From Pagrus major (lineage: Eukaryota > Chordata > Actinopteri > Spariformes > Sparidae): 64,000 nt of DNA. How positions within the stretch are numbered: the first letter of the stretch is position 1; every line of letters begins with the position of its first letter. Position numbers and translations under genes: made by a program. The notes under the pieces were generated by a model that did no database searches, was not told the DNA's origin, and saw only the letters and a program-made list of their open reading frames with translations. Location of the stretch: positions 14,580,197-14,644,196 of the forward strand of contig NC_133230.1 of the NCBI RefSeq assembly GCF_040436345.1. Reading direction: 5' to 3'. Shown in pieces: positions 54,061 through 64,000 of the stretch.

Positions 54061-56100
54061 AAGTGTGAAAACTCATTGTAGCAGTCAGTTAAACCTCTCA
54101 GTCTTTTTACACACAGGTCTCCTCTCTGCCTTTATCTACTCCATCATTTTCACTTCCTTGCCTGTAAATACTAGTCAAGCCAATTGGGGGGTAATTTATC
54201 ATTTCCTGCACCTGCTCAAGAGGATTTTGTATATTGTTCACACATGTGTAGGCTGTCAGTGTTTTGGTAGCGCAGTCGATAAGAGGAAACAACACAGTAA
54301 TCTTGAGTCCCGGTCTTTTAAAATGGCATCTTGTATGGTTTCATGTCCATGTGTTAAAATGACTATGTCTTCACTAGGTTGTGTCTGTTTCAGGAGCAAA
54401 AGTACAACAGTATTTTAAAAGAAATGTATTTAAGTCATGCCGTACTCACGATAATTCATCTTCTAAAAGTTTTAATCCTATTTTGTAGTTAAAACCTTCC
54501 CATTGGGAAGAGAAAAGAGGAAGCCTTCACCAAACTTCATTGAAAAAAGCTTGCATTTTAAAGGCTCCAGTCAGTGAAGCCTTGAACTAACAATAACATA
54601 GACCATAGTCCCATATTTAACACGATCAAACATATTTTTACCTGCATTTTAGATCAAAGTCCGTCATCTCAACGAAGCTGTGATGGTCATATTCCCTCTC
54701 GGTCCTACTGTAGATCCATTGAAAGCAACAAGAAATGCCTTACTGACTGTGGCGTATGTGACTTGGACGCTCTGATGTGTCTCCGCAGACTTTCTTTTCT
54801 ACTTCTCTCTCTCGGTTTCTCTTTCTCCCTCTCTCACCGTGTGACTCAGATCAGCCAGGCCTCATGACTGCAGGAATGTGGTTTGTGGTTCTCAGCTCTG
54901 ACACACTAGAAAGAGCGTGGATGATGCTTGTTCCCTCTTTTTTTTATTTTCATTCAAAACCTTGCTTGGAAGTCAGACTTTTTGATGTCGCAGCATGCAG
55001 TGAAATGTTTGTTTTTCTTTGACGTGTTGCAGCTTTGACTGGAACTGTAACACATTAACTCATAAAGTCCAAAGGATAGTTGTGGATCATTGGGTGTCAG
55101 ATAAGGGATAGAAATTCATAAACCAATTCATTATTACTGTGATTTCACATTAAATTACTGGCTCATAATTGCAGTAAATTCACATTAGTATACTGTAATT
55201 ATTTCACAGTTATATAGATGAAAATCAAAGTAACATATTGTGTTTCTACAGCAACCCAGGCACAATTTTACTCTGAAAATACATTATTTTGAAGTAAAAT
55301 GACATTATTATGATACTAAAAGTATCTAGAGGTATTGATAAACAGATAATTTACAGTAATATTACAGCAATGTACTGTGTTTTCATGTTAACCCAAGCAC
55401 TTTGCTTGTTAGCATGTAGATAGATACGCCTGCTGATGTGTCCTGTGAAATTTCTGCCACCGTGTGGATAAAAGTAGTGTGTGTATTCAACATAATGCCA
55501 GGGGTATATTAAGAGGTACACATTTCAGCATCATTCAGCAGCTACATAAGGTTTATTATTGTACGTATAAATGAAGTTACGATTGTCCAACAAGGGAGAA
55601 TTTTTGGTAACAAACGTGTATAAAAATGGTATGAACGGCAGTTGTAATCAAATCTTATAAAAGGAAATAATACAAAGGACAAGAGAGCAGTTAAAATGAA
55701 ATGATAACACATATAACAAAATATATGAAGATAATAAAGATAAAGATAATAGACAATTTAAATTATTACTACTACTCTTACTATTGTTATTATCATTATT
55801 ATTACATAAGTTTAGTTATAAGTTTATTGACAGAGTGCAAATTACAACAGGTAACAAAGGCGAGAAAGAAAGAGCTCACTTATAAACAAAACAACAAAAC
55901 AACAACAACAACAACAACAAAATAGGGACACATAAATAAAAATAAAATGATTACAGATCAAATTCATTGCACAAGGCTCCAGTTTTCACAGTTTTTTTGA
56001 GTCCAGGATTTTAAATAGGATTTGAAGACAGTAAGGTTTGGTAAAAAAATAAATAAATTAAAAATACAAAATAAAATTTACATTATAAAGTCTTTTATTT
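54061..56100. other. Intergenic region between tmem268 and neu1
   Basis: No gene recognised. 55100-55400 carries AT-rich text with recurrent TACTGTAATT/TACAGTAATATTACAGC phrases, possibly a decayed fish repeat. 55760-55805 is a degenerate ATT-rich run and 55889-55920 an (AAC)n run. Confidence 0.5.
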
Positions 56101-56307
56101 TGGTGAGTGACGTAGGTAGTCATGTGACCGCCCACCTTGGTCATATGACGCGCGCTCGCTAGCTAGCAGAAGTTTGGGCTTGCAGCAGCGTAGATGAGCT
56201 AAAAAAAGAGCATTTCCGCCTGTTTCTCTCAGTCTGTTTGAGCTTTTATCGATTCATTTTGAAAGTCACGTCATGTCTGCACTTTAATGTTGACTCTTTT
56301 TGGATTA
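56101..56307 (+). promoter_or_regulatory. neu1 promoter with two CLEAR-like sites
   Basis: GTCATGTGAC (56119-56128) differs by one base from the TFEB/TFE3 CLEAR consensus GTCACGTGAC. GTCATATGAC (56140-56149), a perfect palindrome, differs by two. Their starts are 21 bp apart. A CpG-bearing stretch, ACGCGCGCTCGCTAGC, follows at about 56148, and the coding start is 160-210 bp downstream. NEU1 in mammals is a known CLEAR-network (lysosomal) gene, which fits. Confidence 0.5.
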
Positions 56308-59300
56308 ATGAAGAAGGTTTCAGCTAACATGGAAACAGGAAGCCGGCTCGCTGCCCTGTCGTTGCTGCTCTCTGCTGTGTTGTCTCCCTGTGTGTGCACC
56401 GCTACAGTCAACTCTGACCAGGTACAGTACACTGTAGTCACCTATATGTCACAGATATACTGTGCAACACAATACATTAGCTCTGCTGTTGTTGAAGCTG
56501 GTGATGTTTTAGCTCAAAAGTGATAATTCAGCTTGATTTCAGCTTTTTGTTTCAGGTTTTAACATGTTTTTAATGTAAAACATGTGTAAAATAAGCTTTT
56601 GCATCCTTGTGGTGGGATTTGAGAATAAATACAAATGATGTATGCTTCCTAAAGTATGATAATCAACTGCCTGTGTCAGCAGACACCTGAGGCAGACATT
56701 ATTCTTGCCCAATTTAAAGGATAAATTCACCCAAAAATGAAAAAAAAACAGTCATTGTCTATTCGCCTCCAAGCTGATAGAAAGTCGGGTGAAGTCTCGT
56801 CAGCCACAAAAAATCTGTGGAGCTTCACGGCAAAATAAAAAGCGTTGCAGCGTTCTCCGAAACAACTGAAGTAGATGGGGACTTGATTTGAAAATGTAGA
56901 AAAAATAACTGAAATGAAACATAAAATGGCTCCATGCGGCTCGTCCGGCGTAATCAAAGTCTCCAGATGCCCTGACGTCCAAAATAGATGTCAAAAGATG
57001 TTATTTACACCCTTGACGGTTGGTCGAGCTCGTGTACACACTTAAGACAGGGTACGTGCTGATGCTTTTAGCGTAGAAGCTACAAAAGTCCCCATCTACT
57101 TCCGTTGTTTTGCTGAGTTTTGCTTTAAATCTCTTTCTCTGCATGTCTTTGCTGTCCAGATTGACCCTCTGGTGTACGAGGAGCAGCTGCTGTGGGTGAG
57201 CGGAGCCCAGGGGGAGGTGGACACCTACAGGATCCCGCTGCTCACCTTCACCCCCAAGGGAAGCCTGCTCGCTTTCGCAGAAGGCAGGAAGTCGTCGTCC
57301 AGCGATGTGGGAGCAAAGTTCATCGCAATGCGGCGATCGACAGACAAAGGTAAGGTGACCACTAGACAGTCACGCAATCAGAAACACTCATTAACACGGG
57401 GGTTGCAAGTCTGCAGGTTAATATTTAGATTAAAGTAAAGTTATTATCATCAGAATTTGTGCCTGAATCCTCGCCTGTTCTTCTCTCCATCCCTCCAGGA
57501 GCCACCTGGTCCCCGACCAGCTTCATCCTCGATGATGGAACGCACCCGGACGGCCTGAACTTGGGCTCGGTGGTGGTGGACGAGGAGGCGGGCTCAGTGA
57601 TCCTGATCCTCTCCTTCTGCTTCCACCTGTCCATCTGCCAGCCGTCCAGCACCATGATGGTGGAGAGCAGGGACGACGGCCTCAGCTGGAGCCAGCCCAG
57701 AAACCTCTCGGTCCAGCTCGGAGTGAAAAACTTCGCTCCCGGGCCGGGCTTCGGCATCCAGGTGAGGGAATGATACAACGCTGAGGTGTGTGAAGCACTG
57801 AATGAGCTGTTTTCTAGTTGTAAAGTGAGGTAAAAAATTAAGCTAAATGATTATATGCTGTGTTCATGTGTTTGGTTATAAGCTACTGACAGGTTGGTCT
57901 TTCACGTCACGTGTTGTCAGTGTTGATTCCAGGTGTTCAAGTGAGATTTTAAAGGTAGAAAACTTTTTGTTTTTGAAGTTACATTAAGTGACACAAACTT
58001 TATCTACTCCTTAAGATTATCCTTTCCTAGAGACATATAGCTCTTAATTAATTCACCTTTGTTACAACTTAGTAATTATGCAATAGGAAACTTTAGATAT
58101 CATTTTGTTGATCATTTTTACTTTATTCTTTTGTAAGAGGAAGTTTAGTTCTTACAGCATTATTCTTAGAAGAAGAAGAAGTGAAAACCAGTTTTCCCAC
58201 ATGTAGTTTCAAGCTCACTGCATGTTTCTCTGTAAACATTGTCAGTTTAAGATAAGATAAGACTCCATTAGTCCATCAGCGGGGAAATTTACAACAACGA
58301 TAACAGCTTAAGTATAGTAGGCTGACAAAATAGAGTGAACTGTGTTGGAAAATACATGTAATTTATCAAGATGGTGATAAACACTGCTACAAACAGAGGA
58401 AGAGCAGCATGTGTCAGCTATAAAAAAAAAAAAAAAAATCAGATTTGGCTGCTTTTTGAGGCCAAGAGACCAAAACAAGATGTGAAAAATGCTCATCAGA
58501 GCCAAAAGTAACATCTTTGATTTGCTTTTTGTTCAGCAAACGTTCCAAAACCCAAAGACTCATCAGTTACTGTCACAACTCTAGTGTGATATTGGTATTT
58601 AATAGTTTGGGTTGTGGGTCCAGAGACTATATACCACTCAGATAATCTATGATTACATATTTAAATAAAAATGAGCTCAACTTTGTTTGTATTAATCCTG
58701 TTAAACCTGCAAAATCTACAACAGCCAAACTGTCAGTGTGCATTAACTGAATAAATCAGACGTGGATCTGTTTTTTCTGGCCTCTTTAAACAGGCCTGTC
58801 GTGCATTAGAAACAGTCAGCGGTGCATTTTGAATGTTGCAGCAACAGAATCATTATATAATTGAAGGGTTGTTGTAATTGTGCAAATTAGTTGATTATCT
58901 GTCAGTCACACAGTCTGAGAGGAGCATCTGTACCGTTATAATGAGCTTTTATGTTTGTGCAAATCCATGCCGGGTTTTAGGACACTAAACCTTCTGTTGG
59001 ACTGCCGCAGATCGGCCACTCTGGATAATTATGATGGTTTGTTTGATGAGATATAGATGTCCCTGTAGCTGGCACAATACTTAAGAATTATGTTTAATCT
59101 TTTTCCACAATGAAGGTCAGTGTTCAGTAAATATTTTTATTTTTATTTTTAGGTCCTCACTCAGCAGAATTAGATGTAGTTACTGTTCTCTGAAGTTAAG
59201 TCGACATCTCTTTGTTCTTTGCACGACAGAAGCGCTACCCACCCGCTAAGGGGAGGCTGGTGGTGTGCGGTCACGGTACACTGGAGGGAGACGGCGTTTT

Positions 59301-60526
59301 CTGCATCCTGAGCGACGACCATGGACTTAACTGGTACAATGGTGCCGCGCTGAAAAGCATCCCCTACAATCAGAAGAAGAGACCACAGGACTTCAACCCT
59401 GACGAGTGCCAGGTAGCTTTGAAGCGGTCTGTTAATCGTGCTGTACCGGGAGGAACAACTGGACTCCTTTTGTGTTTGTGAAGATGAAGCTTTATTACGG
59501 CAAAAAGTGGTTCTAACTTCTTAGAACGGAAACAGATCAAAATGTGTTTAAAATTAGAAAGTACTCCGCAACAAGAGTCTCAGTTATCCAGTCATATGCT
59601 CATCAGCAGTCTGCAGCGCTGTGAGGAAAAACATCACAGCCACTTAAAAACGTTCCCCCTCGCTGAAGCTGCAACCCCAAAAGTGAGACATTTCGACAGC
59701 ACATAAATCACATTCAGGCAGCTGCTCTCTCATGTAGTTAAAGCTCCAGTTATACATATTTTAATATTAACAATGAATCACAGCCTACAGAGAACTATCA
59801 CCCGACTCTGCAGCTCTGCTGACATCTGTCCGTCCCATTCCTGCGAACGTGATATCTCAAGAACGCCTTGAGGGAACACTGTGTCATGATTAATCAAATA
59901 TCAGTTAATGAATGTTTAACGTCACTCTTTCTGACACGTTTTTAACTCAACACTTTCCTGTCTGTAGCCGGTTGAGATGACGGACGGCAGCATCGTCATC
60001 AACGTGAGGAACCAGAACAACTACCACTGTCGGTGTCGTGTGGTGGTGCGCAGCTCTGACGGTGGGTTGACCCTGCCCATAGACAACCTGTACTTTGACT
60101 ACACGCTGGTGGATCCTGTGGTAGCGGCTGGAGCTCTGCAGAAGGACGGAGTGCTCTACTTCACCAACCCCGCCAACGACCAACACAGTAAGAACTGTGA
60201 ATCTTTGCTTCACACCAAAAACATCCATCAAATTCACCCATCAATTTTAAAAATCAAAGGTCAGTGAATGTCTGAGCTGACTAACTTCTTGCCTCGCCCC
60301 CTCAGGAGTGAACCTGACGTTACGTTGGTCAGTGACCGATGGTAAAACATGGGAGAATAAAGCCGTGCAGATTTGGGCGGGGCCGAGCGGCTACTCCGTC
60401 ATCACGTCGCTGAACAGCGGTTCTCCAGAGGACAGGAAGTACATCTTCGTCATGTACGAGAAGGGCCACAAGAACTATGACGAGACCATCTCGTTCACCA
60501 AGATCCACCTGTACGGAGGCCGGTAG
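56308..60526 (+). CDS. neu1: Lysosomal sialidase 1 (neuraminidase 1)
   Basis: Exo-alpha-sialidase that removes terminal sialic acid from glycoconjugates in lysosomes, in a complex with protective protein/cathepsin A. Coding exons 56308-56421, 57160-57349, 57499-57761, 59230-59412, 59968-60187, 60306-60526 give 396 aa; starting at the second ATG (56329) gives 389 aa (human 415). The hydrophobic [17 protein letters not shown] is a signal peptide. Counting from the second ATG: YRIP 54-57 (substrate arginine), Asp boxes STDKGATW 91-98, SRDDGLSW 151-158, SDDHGLNW 210-217 and SVTDGKTW 325-332; DPVVAAGA and GPSGYS are also conserved. An N-glycosylation site NLT lies at 319-321. The last residues are YGGR, where human has YGTL. 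An upstream in-frame ATG at 56287 is also possible. Confidence 0.95.
56714..57130. repeat. Truncated TTAA-type fold-back element in neu1 intron 1
   Basis: The left arm TTAAAGGATAAATTCACCCA...TCTGTGGAGCTTCACGGCAAA...CAACTGAAGTAGATGGGGAC is followed, after about 180 bp, by the inverted GTCCCCATCTACTTCCGTTG. The right arm is cut short just before the acceptor of exon 2 at 57160. Same family as 62733-63572. Confidence 0.65.
57762..59229 (+). other. neu1 intron 3
   Basis: A 1.47-kb intron without a gene. At about 58250-58300, AAGATAAGATAAGACTCCATTAGTCC and CAGCGGGGAAATTTAC resemble the 3' tail of a common fish LINE or SINE. A run of 16 A lies near 58423-58438. Confidence 0.5.
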
Positions 60527-60541
60527 AGCTCGAGAGAGGAG

Positions 60542-61541
60542 GTGAGCAGAAAACAAACATGAAAATGGATTTGTTTATTGCCTGAAAAATACAGAATAGA
60601 CTTCTCCCTTTTCCTCCTCGCCCTTCTGCTCCTCCCTTTTGTCCTCTCATCTCCTTCCTCTCCTCTCCTCTTCTTCCTCGTCCTCCCTCTCCTCATCCCC
60701 CTCCTCCATCACCTCCCTCTCCTCCTCCTTCTCCCTCTCCTCGTCGTCGTCCTACCTCCTGTCCTTATCCTTCTCCTCATGGTCCTCCTCCTCATTCTCC
60801 TCTTCATCCTCCCACCTCCTCCTTCCTGCTCTTCCACCTCTTCCCTCTCCATCTCCTCACGCTCCTCCTCCCTCTCCATCTCCTCCCACTTCTCGTCCCC
60901 CTCCTCTATCACCTTCCACTCCTCCTCCTTCTCCTCCCTCTCCTCATCGTCATCCTCCTCCCTGTCCTCATCCTTCTCCTCATGGTCCTCCTCCTCATTC
61001 TCCTCTTCATCGTCCAACCTCCTCCTTCCTGCTCTTCTTCCTCTGCCCTCCCCATCATCTCCTCCCTCTCCTCGTCCCCCTCCTCCATCACCTCGCTCTC
61101 CTCCTCCTTCTCCCTCTCCTCGTCGTCGTCCTCCTTCCTGTCCTCATCCTTCTCCTCATGGTCCTCCTCCTCATTCTCCTCTTCCTCCTCCTCCCTCTCC
61201 TCCCTCTCCTCATCCCCCTCCTCCATCACCTCCCTCTCCTCCTCCTTCTCCTCCCTCTCCTCATCGTCATCCTCCTCCCTGTCCTCATCCTTCTCCTCCC
61301 TCTCCTCATCGTCATTCTCCTTTTTATCCTCCAACCTCCTCCTTCCTGCTCTACCTCCTCCTCCCTCTCCTCCCTCACCTCGTCATCCTCCTCCATCGCC
61401 TTGTCCTCCTCCTCCCTTTCCTCATCATCTGCCCTCTCCTCCTTCTCCCCCCTCTCCTCATCCTCCTCTTCCTCCTCCTCCCTGAAGAGGAAATGTCTGA
61501 CCATGACTGTCAGCTAATTTTATCTTGTGTTTGTCTCATAG
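60542..61541 (+). other. Candidate 3'-UTR intron of neu1
   Basis: Fifteen bases after the neu1 stop codon the sequence reads GAGAGGAG|GTGAGCAG, a good donor. TTTGTCTCATAG|ATTCGG at 61541/61542 is a good acceptor. The intron would be 1000 bp and would remove the polypyrimidine tract. A downstream AATAAA at 61610-61615 would then end a compact final exon. Inference from splice signals only. Confidence 0.5.
60600..61483 (+). repeat. Polypyrimidine minisatellite, about 0.88 kb
   Basis: Nearly pure C/T on the plus strand, built from CTCCTCCTC with occasional ATC, GTC and ATGG interruptions. Higher-order units are visible: CTCCTCATGGTCCTCCTCC recurs at about 60773, 60976 and 61153, and ACCTCCTCCTTCCTGCTCT at about 60816, 61018 and 61335. 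All open frames in it are low-complexity by-products. Confidence 0.9.
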
Positions 61542-62530
61542 ATTCGGACGTTGCAGGGAAAAGGGAAACATGAAGATGTCGATTACTCCCACGACTTTCT
61601 CAGGATGAAAATAAAAGACTTTCTAAACTCACTTCATCGTATTAAATATGCAAATATGACGCTCAGCACCACGATTATCAAACAGTTTCAGACAAACTTC
61701 TCTTCGTTCTAACTCTGTCTTATCTAAAATTCCTCGGTCAATTAAGTCTCATTTTTCAGTGTTTGGATGTGACGAAGTGTTGCTGAAAAATTTGCACATA
61801 TTTTTCCCCGTTCCTCCTCGGCAAAATAAAATATGACCAGGCGAGGGACGGATTTAGAGAAAATGAATGTCGATGATTAATTTTCAGACCATGTTCACTG
61901 CTTTTACCAAATGAATATCATGTTAATGCAGTATAGACTTTAAGCACCTCTGACATAGATCATCTACTCACTAACTGTCAGATTCACTGGTGCTGGCGTG
62001 AAATGATTCCTATTCGCTCAGATGTTTATCATAATTTGACCTCCTGTCAGATGTAATCTATGTTTTAGCCTTGATGAAGATGCGAGTGTGCCATGAATAC
62101 ACACAGAGTGAAACTGATTCTGCCTTTGTAAAAACCAGAAAATGTCTAAAATGTAAATGTGAATTGCCTTTTGTTAAGAGACTGCACTTGAATGTTATTT
62201 CCAATTGAGAGGTTTTAGGAAAACACCAGCTCGAATTAAAAAAATTATATGGTGTGTGTGTGTGTGTGTGTGTGTGTGACTGAATGAATGTGAGAGTGAA
62301 GTACATAATGTAGCCAAAACATCCTCTTTTGTACTTGTACTACAAACGTACTCTGATATCTTCCAGTCAGTCTGAACTCCACTGCATTTAGATTTGGATG
62401 TTTTATTTTGAAATCAAGAGTCCATTAATGCCCTGTATTTGCAGCATTGTACACACGGTCACCTTGTTTTCCTGCAGGACATCATCTACTACTACTATCT
62501 GTTGAATAAAAACATGATTTCTAACAATTG
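61542..62530 (+). other. neu1 terminal exon / 3' UTR, alternative polyadenylation signals
   Basis: AATAAA at 61610-61615 and again at 62505-62510. A (GT)n run lies at 62252-62277. No other gene. Which signal is used cannot be told from sequence. Confidence 0.5.
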
Positions 62531-62732
62531 TACAATCTTTTATTTGTTGTGGAAGCAGTGAACTGAATTGCCATGTCATTCATAACTGAGGCGAAGAAAT
62601 ATTTTTGTCTTCCTGAGCAAAATAATTCATGAATCGAGAGGCTGTCATCGTTTCCGTTCAGAAAATGAGGGAGAATACCTCCTATTAAAGTGATTTATGT
62701 CTGTGATTACAACAACAAGATGAGTTTATTAA

Positions 62733-63572
62733 TTAAAGGACAAGTTTACCCAAAAATGACAATTCAGTAATTATATACTCAGCCTCGTGCTGATGGAAAG
62801 TCAGGTGAAGTTTCGTAGTCCACAAAACATTTCTGGAGCTTCACAGCAAAACAGCGACGCAGCGTTCTCCTAAACAACTGAAGTAGACGGGGACTTGTTT
62901 TAAAAATGTGAAAACATACAGGATGAATCCAAGTTTGGCTGAAATCTGCCCCAAGTGGGGAGTATTGGTGAAAATATTGAATAGGTTTGGCCTGATTTTT
63001 GGTGTGAAGTTGGTTAATTAGTTCTGAATGATCAATGGCAATAAAGACAAAGACAATTGGTTAACTGATGCATTCATTTTGTCTTCTTTCTCTTCAGATG
63101 TTAATTTGTTGCACCAGTCAGCTGTAATGGGACTGAGCTCTTCCTTATCCGTATGCGCATGTATGTATGTCCAAGGAGACTGTGATAATGTCCCCATTGT
63201 TTGTTGTGCTGTAGTTGCTTGGGGGAGAAAAAAAGAGGAAAAACAACTGAAAGAAAACATATAATGGCTCCAAACGGCTCGACCCGCTTAATCCAAGTGT
63301 CCTGAAGGCCGGAGATTCTGAGTTGGTTTGGGTTTACGAGCTGGATCCTGTGTTCAGGGTGCGAATAATGTCTTTTCAGATCAATCTGGCCCCAGTCTTG
63401 GAAAAATCGTATGTTTTGAAACAAGTCCCCATCTACTTCTATTGTTAAGAGTAATACTGCGACGCTGTTTCACTGTGCAGCTCGTGAAATGTTTTGTGGA
63501 CGACAAAACTTCACCTGACTTTTAATCGACATAACGACTACATATTCAACTTTGGGTGTGTTTATCCTTTAA
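62733..63572. mobile_element. Non-autonomous DNA element with TTAA ends (MITE-like)
   Basis: Starts TTAAAGGACAAGTTTACCCA and ends with TTTGGGTGTGTTTATCCTTTAA, whose complement is TTAAAGGATAAACACACCCA. Arms of about 170 bp are inverted copies: CACAAAACATTTCTGGAGC near 62821 against GAAATGTTTTGTGGACG near 63485, and CAACTGAAGTAGACGGGGAC near 62875 against GTCCCCATCTACTTC near 63426. TTAA at both ends is the target site used by piggyBac-type transposases, but the family is inferred. No transposase is encoded. Confidence 0.65.
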
Positions 63573-64000
63573 TTTTTCCAGTTAGAGATGCAAATCTTTA
63601 ATCATCCTGCACATAAACAACAAACAAAGACACTGTACTGTGTGTGTGTGTGTGACCTGAGATAACCCTCGGTGCTGTTTGTTTTGCTCTGCAAGCCTTT
63701 ACAGTCAGATTTTCTTTGCTCGCCTAAAATATAAAGCTGATGTCTGCAGAGCATCTTCATCTGCTCACAGCAGTAATCCCCTAATTATGACACAAGTGGA
63801 TTAATTAGATATGAAGTGAGAACAGTCTGCACTTGTTTCACCTCAGACTCAATATGCACATCCAATTAACGTGTGTTTGCAAATGTACTCCTGATAATCT
63901 TGTATTTTTAAATGAACAGTCGCATTTTTTCACACCGTCCAGGTCCCAAACGGCTTCCATCTCACACAATCACCCAGTAGCCGCTGACGGCTCTTTAGCT
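63573..64000. other. Right-edge intergenic sequence
   Basis: AT-rich sequence with a short (GT)n at about 63640-63652 and no recognisable gene, exon or repeat family up to the window end. Confidence 0.4.

Noticed and set aside
60475-61573. Long Ser/Pro/Leu frames (plus) and Glu/Arg frames (minus) over 60.5-61.5 kb
   Set aside because: All arise from the C/T tract downstream of the neu1 stop codon; every frame is open because C/T-only codons include no stop.

Overview
This is nuclear DNA from a ray-finned fish, most likely a spiny-rayed (percomorph-type) teleost. The genes are split by GT-AG introns, the coding sequences are clear vertebrate orthologues, and the non-coding DNA carries repeat types typical of spiny-rayed fishes. 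I recognised seven protein-coding genes from their translated exons. No RNA gene, CRISPR array, retrovirus-like element or bacterial feature was found.

Layout, left to right: (1) ehmt2 (G9a histone H3K9 methyltransferase), minus strand, 5' end only, about 1-2870. (2) A zbtb12-type BTB/C2H2 zinc-finger gene, plus strand, about 2950-13615. Its 5.8-kb fourth intron holds a head-to-tail array of three ~1.7-kb repeats. (3) nelfe (NELF-E, the RD protein), minus strand, about 13935-18040, converging with zbtb12. (4) skic2/skiv2l (Ski2 RNA helicase), plus strand, about 18300-32630, 29 coding exons, complete. (5) prrt1 (SynDIG4), plus strand, 33169 to at least 42016, with a long 3' UTR. (6) tmem268, minus strand, about 47830-54000. 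(7) neu1 (lysosomal sialidase), plus strand, about 56170-62530. Summing exon lengths gives open frames divisible by three: nelfe 358 aa, skic2 1246 aa, prrt1 241 aa, tmem268 351 aa, neu1 389 or 396 aa, zbtb12-like 573 aa.

The set ehmt2, zbtb12, nelfe, skic2, prrt1 and neu1 matches the human MHC class III region on 6p21, but the complement genes C2/CFB that lie between ZBTB12 and NELFE in mammals are absent here. tmem268 is not a human 6p21 gene (human 9q32). Ehmt2/zbtb12 and nelfe/skic2 are head-to-head pairs sharing short CpG-bearing promoter regions; zbtb12/nelfe are tail-to-tail, with about 0.3 kb between their ends.

Most notable signals: 19 same-orientation matches to the CTCF core consensus (9 perfect, 10 with one mismatch) inside the repeat array of zbtb12 intron 4; a pair of CLEAR-like (TFEB) palindromes in the neu1 promoter; loss of the C-terminal YxxPhi sorting motif in the predicted Neu1 protein; and a probable neu1 3'-UTR intron almost filled by a ~0.9-kb polypyrimidine tract.
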